From NCBI GenBank assembly GCA_020436165.1, contig JAGQYI010000019.1, forward strand, positions 1 through 64,000: a stretch of DNA of 64,000 bases. The letters run 5' to 3'. The stretch's first letter is position 1, and each line of letters begins with the position of its first letter. Source of the DNA: Cyclobacteriaceae bacterium (GTDB lineage: Bacteria; Bacteroidota; Bacteroidia; Cytophagales; Cyclobacteriaceae). Shown piece after piece: positions 56,157-64,000 of the stretch. A program made the position numbers and the translations under genes. Under the pieces are notes generated by a model. It ran no database searches and was not told the DNA's origin. It worked only from the letters and a program-made list of their open reading frames with translations.

Positions 56157-57455
56157 ATGAAAAACGATAAGAAAGTTATTTGGGCCTGGAGCATGTACGA
56201 TTGGGCCAACTCGGTCTATTCCCTGGTTATTATTTCCTCTATTTTTCCTGTGTACTACGAAAATGTTACCATGCACAATCAAAGTGACCTGGTCTCCTTT
56301 TTTGGAGTAGAAATGATTAATACGGTGCTCTATTCGTATGCACTTTCTTTTTCATTTCTGGTGGTAGCCTCCATGCTGCCCTTACTCACTGGAATTGCAG
56401 ATTTTAGCGGGAGGCGAATGTTTTTCATGAAAGCATTTGTATACCTGGGTAGTTTTTCATGTATGGGGTTGGCTTTTTTTACAGGGGAAAACGTAGAGTT
56501 AGGGATTATACTTTCTATACTGGCAAGCATAGCATTTTCGGGCAGCCTGGTGTTTTATAACTCTTATTTGCCCCAAATAGCCACATTCGATAAAATGGAT
56601 AGTGTTAGTGCTAAAGGGTTTTCATATGGCTATATTGGAAGCGTTTTACTACTGGTTATCAATTTGGTAATGATCCAAAAACCAGGTTGGTTTGGAATAG
56701 CTCCAGGTGGTACTGCAGCCAGAATATCTTTTGTAATGGTTGGACTTTGGTGGCTGGGATTTTCGCAAATTACCTTTAAGTACATGCCAAAAGATAAGCG
56801 CATTGCAGGATATGGAAGTCATATGTTGTTGAATGGCTACAGAGAGATACGAAAGGTTTGGAATCAGTTAAAGGAGTTGCCCCAAACCCGCATATTCCTG
56901 TTGTCATTTTTATTTTATAATACAGGCGTTCAGACAATAATGTATTTGGCGACACAGTTTGGGAGTAAGGTTATAAAATTGACAGATGAAGATGCTATAA
57001 AAATTGTGCTAACCATTAATTTAATCGCTATTCTGGGATCGTATTTGTTTGCAAGGTTGTCAAAAATTAGAGGTAATAAGTTTTCAATAGTAGTTATGGT
57101 TATTATCTGGATTTTTGTCTGTATTTCAGCATATTTTATTCAAAATACTAACCAGTTTTTTGTTTTAGCATTTGTTGTTGGTATGATCATGGGAGGTATT
57201 CAGGCGCTTTCCAGGGCCACCTATTCAAAGCTCATTCCGAAAGAAACAACTGATCTTGCTTCTTTCTTTAGCTTTTACGATGTTACGTACAACGTATCTA
57301 TTGTAATAGGAACGTTTGCCTACGGTGTTATCGAAAACCTTACCGGAAGTATGCGAAATAGCTCGCTCACACTCGCCTTGTTCTTCTTTTTGGGTCTTGG
57401 GTTCTTATTAAAATTAAGGATGCCCCAAAGTGCCAATAGCGAACCGGCAGCTTAA
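56157..57455 (+). CDS. MFS transporter, UMF1/Atg22-like
   Basis: A 432-residue, 12-helix major facilitator of the UMF1 (Atg22-like) family, recognised from the start VIWAWSMYDWANSVYSLVII (AWxxYDWANS signature) and from SRATYSKLIPKE near residue 355. Members may release amino acids or other small molecules; the substrate is unknown. Its stop interlocks with the stop of AMP nucleosidase in the tetranucleotide TTAA. Confidence 0.88.
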   Translation: MKNDKKVIWAWSMYDWANSVYSLVIISSIFPVYYENVTMHNQSDLVSFFGVEMINTVLYSYALSFSFLVVASMLPLLTGIADFSGRRMFFMKAFVYLGSFSCMGLAFFTGENVELGIILSILASIAFSGSLVFYNSYLPQIATFDKMDSVSAKGFSYGYIGSVLLLVINLVMIQKPGWFGIAPGGTAARISFVMVGLWWLGFSQITFKYMPKDKRIAGYGSHMLLNGYREIRKVWNQLKELPQTRIFLLSFLFYNTGVQTIMYLATQFGSKVIKLTDEDAIKIVLTINLIAILGSYLFARLSKIRGNKFSIVVMVIIWIFVCISAYFIQNTNQFFVLAFVVGMIMGGIQALSRATYSKLIPKETTDLASFFSFYDVTYNVSIVIGTFAYGVIENLTGSMRNSSLTLALFFFLGLGFLLKLRMPQSANSEPAA

Positions 57456-58222
57456 AAGCGCATATGCTTTACTGAGTCACCGGAGTCCCTTAGCTCGATG
57501 AGTGATTCAATACCAATTTCGAGATGTTTGGTTACATAATTTTGTGTAACGGAGGTATCGCTTTTATCTGTTTTAACACCGCTTGGTATCATCGGGTTAT
57601 CGCTCACTAGAAGAAGAGCTCCTCTGGGAATTTCATTTTTAAAACCAACAGTAAAAATGGTGGCAGTTTCCATATCTATGCCCATAGCCCTAGCCTGGCG
57701 CAATCGCTTTTTAAACTCCTTGTCATGCTCCCAAACCCTACGGTTGGTTGTAAATATTACTCCTGTCCAGTAATCCATTCCTTCATGCTTAATAACGTGA
57801 GAAACCGCTCGCTGTAATCTAAAAGAAGGCAGGGCAGGGACTTCAGCAGGCAGGTAATCGTTACTGGTTCCTTCGCCTCTTATAGCGGCAATCGGCAAAA
57901 TGTAATCACCTAAAGCTGTTTTTTTCTTTAACCCTCCACACTTGCCTAAAAACAGAACGGCTTTTGGGTGTATAGCAGAAAGCAGATCCATAACCGTAGC
58001 TGCCATGGCGCTACCCATACCAAAATTAATGATCGTTATATCTTCAGCCGTAGCCGATTGCATGGGTTTGTCCTCACCTTCAACGGGCACGTTGTATTTA
58101 TCGGCAAACATTTGAATATAGTTCTTGAAATTGGTGAGAAGTATGTACTCACCAAATTTGTCCAATTCAACTCCGGTATATCTGGGCAACCAGTTCTCTA
58201 CAATACTTTGCTTGGTCTTCAT
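57452..58222 (-). CDS. amn: AMP nucleosidase
   Basis: A 256-residue nucleoside-phosphorylase-fold enzyme that splits AMP to adenine and ribose-5-phosphate. It corresponds to the short, Bacteroidota form without the long N-terminal regulatory region of E. coli Amn. Visible are GMGSAMAATVMDL near residue 70, VLFLGKCGGLKKKTALGDYI, ATIFTVGF near 185 and LLLVSDNPMIPSG. It has its own promoter and is divergent from the HsdR-N gene. Confidence 0.9.
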   Translation of the reverse strand: MKTKQSIVENWLPRYTGVELDKFGEYILLTNFKNYIQMFADKYNVPVEGEDKPMQSATAEDITIINFGMGSAMAATVMDLLSAIHPKAVLFLGKCGGLKKKTALGDYILPIAAIRGEGTSNDYLPAEVPALPSFRLQRAVSHVIKHEGMDYWTGVIFTTNRRVWEHDKEFKKRLRQARAMGIDMETATIFTVGFKNEIPRGALLLVSDNPMIPSGVKTDKSDTSVTQNYVTKHLEIGIESLIELRDSGDSVKHMRF

Positions 58223-58250
58223 ATGAATGGTATTATTAAAAAATGTGTTG

Positions 58251-58281
58251 CAAAGGTACAGAGCAATTTGTTTATAGCAAT
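58251..58281 (-). promoter_or_regulatory. promoter of AMP nucleosidase gene
   Basis: On the minus strand ATTG (-33) then 19 bases then TACCTTTG, a Bacteroidota-type promoter, with transcription starting about 25 bases before the ATG. Confidence 0.55.
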
Positions 58282-58300
58282 TCTATTGCATATTTGTGGT

Positions 58301-58747
58301 ATGCAGGAGCTTAATCTTCCCACTTATTCCTTTAAAACAAAAACTACAGATGGGGCTGAACTTATTTTCGATGGAATACGAAATAAGTTTGTGGTACTTA
58401 CCGAAGAAGAATGGGTGCGCCAGCATGTGCTACGTTACTTAACAGAAGATTTGGGATACCCCAAAGGGCTGATTAAATGTGAAACCGGTGTGGCGTATAA
58501 TACGCGAATGAAACGCTCTGATATTGTTGTATTTAATAATAAGGGGATACCCGAAATACTGGTTGAGTGTAAATCACCGGGAGTTAATATAAACCAGGCT
58601 ACACTGGAGCAGGCAGCAATGTATAACCGTACATTAAAAGCAAGAATAATTTTTTTAACAAACGGAATGATACATTACACATTTTCATTCGATGAAAGTG
58701 GAAACCTTGTTAATCTGGATAAAATTCCTTCTTACCACGAGAATTGA
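58301..58747 (+). CDS. HsdR N-terminal-type nuclease domain protein, stand-alone
   Basis: A 148-residue protein matching the type I restriction enzyme R N-terminal family (HSDR_N_2, PD-(D/E)XK fold). The catalytic pattern is visible as RSDIVVFNN with the Asp, and ILVECKSPG with E-x-K. No helicase, methylase or specificity gene is nearby, so it is not a restriction system. Such proteins are common in Bacteroidota chromosomes and unassigned. I start at ATG 58301; the open frame further upstream overlaps the opposite-strand amn gene and lacks homology. Confidence 0.82.
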   Translation: MQELNLPTYSFKTKTTDGAELIFDGIRNKFVVLTEEEWVRQHVLRYLTEDLGYPKGLIKCETGVAYNTRMKRSDIVVFNNKGIPEILVECKSPGVNINQATLEQAAMYNRTLKARIIFLTNGMIHYTFSFDESGNLVNLDKIPSYHEN

Positions 58748-58748
58748 A

Positions 58749-58780
58749 TAAAAAAGCCCCGAACAAGCGGGGCCTTCATT
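58749..58780 (-). terminator. rho-independent terminator of alanine dehydrogenase gene
   Basis: GCCCCG and CGGGGC pair around a six-base loop; on the minus strand a TTTTTT tract follows. It lies between convergent HsdR-N and ald genes. Confidence 0.85.
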
Positions 58781-58798
58781 ATAGGTTAGGTAGTAAGG

Positions 58799-59911
58799 TT
58801 ATACATATTTGGACACATCCGTATAAGGCATGTCAAAAGCTTCGGCAACAGCTTCATATACAACATCTCCTTTCACAACATTCAATCCCAGCTTCAGCTC
58901 TTCATTTTCCTTACATGCCTGTTCCCATCCTTTATTGGCTAATTGAATAGCGTAGGGCAGAGTAGCATTGGTAAGAGCAAGGGTTGAAGTATAAGGCACA
59001 GCACCTGGCATATTAGCTACACAATAGTGTATTACTTCATCTATCACAAAGGTAGGATCCTGGTGCGTAGTGGGCGTACAAGTTTCAATACAGCCACCCT
59101 GGTCAACGGCCACATCCACTAAAACGGTACCTGGTTTCATTTCCTTAAGCATATCCCTGGTAATAAGCTTGGGTGCTTTGGCACCTGGTATCAACACTGC
59201 ACCAACAATTAAATCAACCTCTTTGATCATCTCACGGATATTGTATTCGTTCGACATCATAGTGTGTACGTTTTGAGGCATTACATCATCAAGGTATCTT
59301 AATCGGTTCAGGTTTAAATCCATAATGGTTACATCCGCGCCAAGGCCTGCAGCCATCTTAGCAGCTTCTGTCCCAACTACACCTCCTCCAATAATCAACA
59401 CCTTAGCGGGTTTAACACCAGCCACGCCACCAAGCAAAATACCACGTCCACCCATAGGCTTTTCAAGATATTTAGCACCTTCCTGGGTAGCCATTCTGCC
59501 AGCTACTTCCGACATAGGAATAAGCAAAGGAAGAGTTCTTTGTTTGGTTTCAACCGTTTCGTAGGCAAGGCATACAGCGCCACTTTTAATCATTGCTTCT
59601 GTTAAAGGTTGGTAGGAAGCGAAGTGGAAATAAGTAAAGAGAAGTTGGTTCTTTTTTATCAGTTTGTATTCTGGTTCAATTGGCTCCTTTACTTTCATTA
59701 TCATTTCCGCTTTTTCATAGGTTGCTTCAATGGTAGGTAATATTTTGGCGCCAGCACCAGCATACTCGTCATCTGCAAATCCACTGCCTTCTCCGGCAGT
59801 TGATTGCACATATACTTCATGTCCGCGTTTTACAAGTTCCTTAGCGCCTGCGGGGGTTAAGGCAACACGGTTCTCATTATTCTTAATTTCTTTTGGAACT
59901 CCTATTATCAT
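58799..59911 (-). CDS. ald: alanine dehydrogenase
   Basis: A 370-residue enzyme interconverting alanine and pyruvate plus ammonia with NAD. Recognisable motifs are MIIGVPKEIKNNENRVALTP at the start, GGVAGVKPAKVLIIGGGVVG (NAD site) near residue 160, and VDVAVDQGGCIETCTPTTH near 265 with the family histidine. The length is usual. It is divergent from the E1 alpha/beta gene across a 312-base gap, and both belong to pyruvate and amino-acid catabolism. Confidence 0.97.
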   Translation of the reverse strand: MIIGVPKEIKNNENRVALTPAGAKELVKRGHEVYVQSTAGEGSGFADDEYAGAGAKILPTIEATYEKAEMIMKVKEPIEPEYKLIKKNQLLFTYFHFASYQPLTEAMIKSGAVCLAYETVETKQRTLPLLIPMSEVAGRMATQEGAKYLEKPMGGRGILLGGVAGVKPAKVLIIGGGVVGTEAAKMAAGLGADVTIMDLNLNRLRYLDDVMPQNVHTMMSNEYNIREMIKEVDLIVGAVLIPGAKAPKLITRDMLKEMKPGTVLVDVAVDQGGCIETCTPTTHQDPTFVIDEVIHYCVANMPGAVPYTSTLALTNATLPYAIQLANKGWEQACKENEELKLGLNVVKGDVVYEAVAEAFDMPYTDVSKYV

Positions 59912-60223
59912 TGTTTGAATGTTTAGTTGCAGACAAATATACTAATGAGGCATATGAATAACTAGGGCTTTTGTCACACCAGAAAGCGCAAAAAAATAGA
60001 AATAAATTTTCTTTCCTATTAAGATTTTTTTGAGGCGCTAAATTGAGTGTTAAACTCTTATTGTCAGAAGTTTATTTGTTTTTTACCACCAAAAACAGAA
60101 TAAAATTTATTTACAAATTTTGCGCTCTTTCCAATTTATTTGAATCCATCTATTCATTGCTTAAATTTGTTTAGGCCCTTTTGGCACTAAACGCTGATTT
60201 ACACAGCATTATCTGAGAAGAAT
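59912..60223. other. 312-base intergenic region between ald and E1 genes
   Basis: This is the only gene-free stretch over 300 bases. It is AT-rich and holds a good promoter for the E1 gene at 60139-60169. No comparable minus-strand promoter is obvious for ald, though a TATTTG-like stretch near 59935 is a weak candidate. I see no hairpin, riboswitch or short gene. Confidence 0.5.
60139..60169 (+). promoter_or_regulatory. promoter of E1 alpha/beta gene
   Basis: TTTG, 19 bases, TAAATTTG: a full match to the Bacteroidota promoter. Transcription would start about 50 bases ahead of the ATG at 60224. Confidence 0.7.
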
Positions 60224-62629
60224 ATGACAGCTAAGAATACCGCGACAAAAGAACCAATCGTAGAAATATCCAGAATACTGCAAGATTATCACCTGGCTGT
60301 AGCCAGTCGTGAGGCGAGCCTTATGGGGCGTAAAGAGGTATTTATGGGGAAAGCTAAGTTTGGCATCTTTGGTGATGGTAAAGAGGTGCCCCAATTAGCT
60401 TTGGCACATATCTTCAGGGAAGGTGATTTCAGGGCCGGCTATTATCGGGATCAGACGTTGATGTTTGCCATTGGCGAGCTTACCATTCAGCAATATTTTG
60501 CTCAGCTGTACGCCCATACCAGTGTGGAAGATGATCCGGCTTCAGCAGGCAGGTTAATGAATGGGCACTTTGCCAACCGTATGCTGGATGATGAGGGTCA
60601 TTTAAAAGACCTTACCAAATTAAAGAACAGCAGTGCAGATATTTCCAGCACAGCCGGGCAAATGCCTCGATTGGTTGGTCTCGGGTGGGCATCAAAACTT
60701 TTCAGGAATAACAAGGAACTGCATCAGTTCAAAGAGCTTTCTAATAAAGGAAACGAAATCGCATTCGGAACCATTGGAAATGCTTCTACATCAGAAGGCA
60801 TGTTCTGGGAGGCGATGAATGCAATTGGAGTGTTGCAGGTGCCTGTGGTTATGTCTGTGTGGGACGATGGATATGGTATATCTGTTCCTGCCGAATTTCA
60901 TACAACAAAGCAATCCATTTCTAAAGCGATGGCCGGATTCCAGCGTACAGCCAAGGAAAATGGATTTGAGATATTTACTGTTAAAGCCTGGGATTACTCT
61001 GGTTTGATTGAAACCTATCGCGAGGCTGAAAAACTGGCTCGTGAAGAACACGTTCCCGTAATTGTACACGTTCAGGAAGTTACTCAACCACAAGGGCATT
61101 CTACATCAGGATCGCATGAACGCTACAAAAGCAAGGAGAGACTTCAGTGGGAAGAGAAACACGATTGTATCTTGAAGATGCGGGAATGGATCGTTGAAAA
61201 TGAATACGCTACCGATGCTGAAATGGATTCGATTGAAATTGATGCCAAGGCATTTGCGAAGAAAGCTAAGAATAGGGCGTGGAACGCTTTTATTGAGGTA
61301 GAAAAAGATGCCCAGGCAAATGTGGTTTCAATGATCGATGCCCTTTACAAGGCATATCCTGACAAAGCACTTGAAGCAATTAAGAACGAGCTTGCTTCGG
61401 CAATCAACCCGCTGAAATTAGACTCGGTTAGAGCTGTTAAGCGTTCTTTACGAACGGTTCGTGGTCAAAATATAGCTGAAAAGCAACCGCTGCTTACCTG
61501 GCTGAAGGATTTTGAAGCCAAAGCTGCAGAAGATTATGGTTCTCATTTATACAGTGAGTCAGATCAGTCGGCCTTAAGGATTGAGCCTGTACTAGCTGAA
61601 TATAGCGATGACCAGAATGTGGTAGATGGAAGGCAAGTACTGCAAGCTTGTTTTGATGCAGCGCTGGAACGCGACCCAAGGGTAATGGCTTTTGGAGAGG
61701 ATGTTGGTAAAATTGGAGATGTGAACCAGGCTTTTGCCGGTTTGCAGGATAAGTACGGGGCTATGCGTGTTGAAGACACCAGCATACGGGAGACAACCAT
61801 CGTAGGCCAGGGTATAGGCCTGGCATTAAGAGGTCTTCGGCCGATTGCTGAGATCCAATACCTCGATTATCTGGTATATGCAATGGCTACTCTAACCGAT
61901 GACCTGGCAACTTTACAATACCGTACCAAAGGAGGACAGAAAGCTCCATTGATCGTTCGTACACGCGGACACCGACTGGAAGGGGTATGGCATTCGGGAT
62001 CACCTATGGGAATGCTTCTGCATAGCCTTAGAGGTGTTTATTTACTGGTTCCCAGAAATATGACCAAAGCGGCAGGTATGTACAACACCATGCTTGCCTC
62101 TGACGATACTGCGCTCATGATCGAAAGCCTGAACGGATATCGATTGAAAGAGAAGCTGCCTTCGAATATTGCTGAATACAGGGAGCCTTTGGGAGTTCCT
62201 GAGATATTGAAACAAGGAACAGATGTTACCATCGTAACTTATGGCTCTATGTGCCGGATTGTAATGGATGCTGCTCAGCAATTGGAAGAAGCAGGCGTTT
62301 CCTGCGAAGTGATTGATGCACAAACATTACTGCCTTTTGATATCCATCATAGTATTTTAGAGTCTGTTAAAAAGACAAACAGAATTGTGTTTGCAGATGA
62401 AGATGTGCCCGGAGGAGCCAGTGCCTTTATGCTGCAAAAGGTGCTGGAAGAACAAGGTGCTTACCGTTACCTTGATTCCAAACCAATTACCGTTACTTCG
62501 AAAGAACACAGGCCTGCTTATGGCTCAGATGGAGATTATTTCTCTAAACCAAACGCGGAGCAGATCATTGATGACGTGTACGCGTTGATGTCGGAAGTTG
62601 ACCCTGAGAGATATCCTGATATTTACTAG
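60224..62629 (+). CDS. 2-oxoacid dehydrogenase E1 component, fused alpha and beta subunits
   Basis: An 801-residue fusion of the E1 alpha chain (residues ~15-370) and E1 beta chain (from ~455; MAFGEDVGKIGDVNQAFAGL, then EIQYLDYLVYAM, and the C-terminal transketolase domain VIDAQTLLPFD). It decarboxylates branched-chain 2-oxo acids or pyruvate with thiamine diphosphate and passes the acyl group to lipoyl E2. The thiamine motif reads GTIGNASTSEG with WDDGYGIS, an altered form of GDG...NN. Such fused E1 proteins are usual in Bacteroidota. No E2 or E3 gene is in the window. Its stop interlocks with the following minus-strand gene. Confidence 0.9.
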   Translation: MTAKNTATKEPIVEISRILQDYHLAVASREASLMGRKEVFMGKAKFGIFGDGKEVPQLALAHIFREGDFRAGYYRDQTLMFAIGELTIQQYFAQLYAHTSVEDDPASAGRLMNGHFANRMLDDEGHLKDLTKLKNSSADISSTAGQMPRLVGLGWASKLFRNNKELHQFKELSNKGNEIAFGTIGNASTSEGMFWEAMNAIGVLQVPVVMSVWDDGYGISVPAEFHTTKQSISKAMAGFQRTAKENGFEIFTVKAWDYSGLIETYREAEKLAREEHVPVIVHVQEVTQPQGHSTSGSHERYKSKERLQWEEKHDCILKMREWIVENEYATDAEMDSIEIDAKAFAKKAKNRAWNAFIEVEKDAQANVVSMIDALYKAYPDKALEAIKNELASAINPLKLDSVRAVKRSLRTVRGQNIAEKQPLLTWLKDFEAKAAEDYGSHLYSESDQSALRIEPVLAEYSDDQNVVDGRQVLQACFDAALERDPRVMAFGEDVGKIGDVNQAFAGLQDKYGAMRVEDTSIRETTIVGQGIGLALRGLRPIAEIQYLDYLVYAMATLTDDLATLQYRTKGGQKAPLIVRTRGHRLEGVWHSGSPMGMLLHSLRGVYLLVPRNMTKAAGMYNTMLASDDTALMIESLNGYRLKEKLPSNIAEYREPLGVPEILKQGTDVTIVTYGSMCRIVMDAAQQLEEAGVSCEVIDAQTLLPFDIHHSILESVKKTNRIVFADEDVPGGASAFMLQKVLEEQGAYRYLDSKPITVTSKEHRPAYGSDGDYFSKPNAEQIIDDVYALMSEVDPERYPDIY

Positions 62630-62913
62630 TTATCAATATACCCCTTTAAATTATTTACATAAGCCTCGAAGGCTTTAATGCCTACTGGCGTTATTTTGCA
62701 GGTAGTAAGTGGCTTTTTGCCTTTAAACGACTTGGTTACTTCTATATAATTAGCCTGCGATAATTTATCAATCTGAACACTCAGGTTACCTGCAGTGGCA
62801 CCTGTTTTTTCCTTTATAAAAACAAACTCTGCCGACTCCACGCTAAGTAGAATCGACATTACCGCTAGCCTGAGTTCAGAATGCAGTAGTGGGTCGAGTT
62901 TGTTAAATTGCAT
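62626..62913 (-). CDS. winged-helix transcription regulator (HTH_34/MarR-like)
   Basis: A 95-residue winged-helix protein: LDPLLHSELRLAVMSILL, then FIKEKTGATAGNLSVQIDKL as recognition helix region, and a wing with KKPLTTCKITPVG. This matches the small HTH_34-like family often paired with membrane proteins. It overlaps the next gene upstream by 11 bases, so the regulator and the membrane protein are co-translated. Targets unknown; probably its own operon. Confidence 0.8.
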   Translation of the reverse strand: MQFNKLDPLLHSELRLAVMSILLSVESAEFVFIKEKTGATAGNLSVQIDKLSQANYIEVTKSFKGKKPLTTCKITPVGIKAFEAYVNNLKGYIDN

Positions 62914-63484
62914 GCTTGCTGAGCTTGTTTTTAAGCATATAACCCGGGATAAGGTACCCGGTTACAATTGCCACTGCATTTATAATGAGGTTTAGTTCAT
63001 TTTGCAAGCCAAATGCAACAAGGCTCCATGCCCAGAAGGCAATTCCACCCCATATCAATGGTTTGAATTTAATTACCTGACCCGAGAGAAATGTGGCAAA
63101 TCCTGCAATTACAAGTACCAGGGGTGTTATTGACATAACATTTCTAAATGAAATAACAAGCACCAGAATCAAACTTATGATGAAGGCTACCCATATCCAT
63201 GCATAAATAGAATCGATAAAAGTTCTGACCTTCTCTTTTTTCCCTTCTCTGTAACCATAAACAAAAGAAAAGATGCCAAAAGGAATGGTGAGTAACCAAA
63301 CGGAAGAAGAAATGTGGCCCAGCTCTGTATAACGAATCATTATAAATTGAGCTATGCTGATAATGCTTATAACCCAACCCCACAAAATAATGTGAAAGAA
63401 ACTCTGATTCGCATTGCCTTTGGCCGCCTTAATCATTTCGGTAATAAGTTTCAATGAATCTTTTTCGGTTAGATTGCTTTCCAT
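62903..63484 (-). CDS. five-helix membrane protein of unknown function
   Basis: A 193-residue protein with about five to six membrane helices (IILWGWVISIISIAQFIMI, VWLLTIPFGIFSFVYGY, ISLILVLVISFRNVM and others) after a ~30-residue cytoplasmic start with LITEMIKAAKGN. It overlaps the HTH gene downstream and shares an ATGA with the secreted-protein gene upstream, so the three are a tight operon. I do not recognise the family beyond the regulator-linked membrane proteins of Bacteroidota. Confidence 0.75.
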   Translation of the reverse strand: MESNLTEKDSLKLITEMIKAAKGNANQSFFHIILWGWVISIISIAQFIMIRYTELGHISSSVWLLTIPFGIFSFVYGYREGKKEKVRTFIDSIYAWIWVAFIISLILVLVISFRNVMSITPLVLVIAGFATFLSGQVIKFKPLIWGGIAFWAWSLVAFGLQNELNLIINAVAIVTGYLIPGYMLKNKLSKHAI

Positions 63485-64000
63485 CAGTTGTTTCTGGTTA
63501 AGTTCATTTCAAAAGTTTTATACCATTGGTTTCCATCGCGTGAATACTCGCCTGTCTCATGCCAATTGCTTTCATCAAAGGTAATAATGTATCGTATTTG
63601 TCCCTGGCCATTAGGGAATTCAAAGCCCCATTGGAACGTACCATCCTCCTTAAAGAAGCCTTTTGCTACAGTAGCCTTACCGTCCATTAGGTGAGATTCT
63701 ATGACATATTCCTTTTTGTAAGGATCATACGAAAAGAAAGCCATTGCATTAAAAGCGAGGCTGTCATTTACATAACCTTTACCTTCTACAAGTAATAGAG
63801 TGCCATTAAGTATACTTTCTACGTTTTCTGTTTGCTTAATTTCATAACGATTGTTGGGCCCTTGCTGGTACCAACCTGTTCCTTCCCATTGACCCACCAA
63901 TGGGCTTAACTTCTCAATTTGCTGTTTTACAGACATAGACATGTCCTGGGCCTTTAGCTGAAATCCTAAAATTAGTATTACAGCAAGAATTTTAAATGTA
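63484..64000 (-). CDS. DUF1579/THAP4-like secreted protein, 5' end beyond the window
   Basis: A protein of at least 172 residues. The core is a lipocalin-like beta-barrel: LSPLVGQWEGTGWYQQGP, FDESNWHETGEYSRDGNQWY and others, as in DUF1579 or heme-binding nitrobindin-like folds. An in-frame signal peptide (KILAVILILGFQLKAQ) extends past ATG 63942 and runs off the window edge at base 64000, so the true start lies outside. It is the first gene of the three-gene operon. Ligand unknown. Confidence 0.7.
   Translation of the reverse strand, partial: TFKILAVILILGFQLKAQDMSMSVKQQIEKLSPLVGQWEGTGWYQQGPNNRYEIKQTENVESILNGTLLLVEGKGYVNDSLAFNAMAFFSYDPYKKEYVIESHLMDGKATVAKGFFKEDGTFQWGFEFPNGQGQIRYIITFDESNWHETGEYSRDGNQWYKTFEMNLTRNN

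Noticed and set aside
58301-58747. Remnant of a type I restriction-modification system
   Set aside because: No hsdM, hsdS or helicase fragments are nearby and the domain is complete, so it is a stand-alone gene.

Overview
The window looks like a chromosomal segment of a free-living, respiring member of the Bacteroidota, most likely Cytophagales. The grounds are: a succinate dehydrogenase of the Bacteroidota type; an ExbB/small membrane protein/ExbD/ExbD block; a one-piece CcsBA cytochrome c synthase; a fused E1 alpha/beta ketoacid dehydrogenase; Bat-type VWA and TPR proteins; a DUF819 protein; a membrane LytTR regulator; and promoter-like sequences of the Bacteroidota form (TTTG at -33, TAnnTTTG at -7). 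It is almost entirely ordinary chromosome: about 58 protein genes, one tRNA-Ser(GGA), no rRNA, no CRISPR array, no prophage and no complete insertion sequence. These assignments come from reading motifs; no database search was run.

Layout. 0-15 kb: a TamA/BamA-like outer-membrane lipoprotein back to back with a SPOUT rRNA methyltransferase, then a long minus-strand run (isoprenylcysteine-methyltransferase-like protein, acyltransferase 3, membrane LytTR regulator, Gfo/Idh/MocA oxidoreductase, TlpA-like thiol protein, queuosine-precursor transporter, RNase Z, STAS protein, PurC, a MORN-like repeat protein, thiolase). 14.6-21.1 kb, plus strand: a giant AsmA-like protein, an ECF sigma / putative anti-sigma / repeat-protein operon, and a small outer-membrane protein. 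21-32 kb, minus strand: IcmF, a membrane-fused patatin, an RlmL-like methyltransferase and sdhCAB, with a four-helix-bundle gene lodged between sdhA and sdhB. 32-42 kb: an ScfR/RamB-like regulator divergent from a small secreted protein, SulP transporter, carbonic anhydrase, CoA-type Nudix hydrolase, DUF819 protein, CcsBA and a GldL-like mini-protein. 42-53.6 kb: ferritin, a BatB/BatC pair, small proteins, an AT-rich pair of orphan surface genes, a DMT transporter, an SDR reductase, a subtilase, TatD and asparaginase. 53.7-64 kb: tRNA-Ser, the ExbB/ExbD operon, an MFS transporter, AMP nucleosidase, an HsdR-N domain protein, alanine dehydrogenase, E1 alpha/beta, and an HTH/membrane/secreted operon cut by the right edge.

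How it fits together. Much of the region serves aerobic energy metabolism and acyl-CoA catabolism: thiolase, IcmF, E1 alpha/beta, alanine dehydrogenase, succinate dehydrogenase and cytochrome c maturation. A fatty-acyl-responsive type of regulator sits next to sdh. SulP plus beta carbonic anhydrase suggests bicarbonate supply.

The observations most worth a second look are three. First, the four-helix-bundle gene inside the sdh operon is bracketed by inverted arrays of a GTTANNN heptad, which looks like a small mobile cassette. Second, a perfect 14-bp palindrome provides the -33 element of two divergent promoters with identical 20-nt spacers. Third, the ECF sigma gene has no canonical start codon where its protein should begin; an ATA occupies that place.
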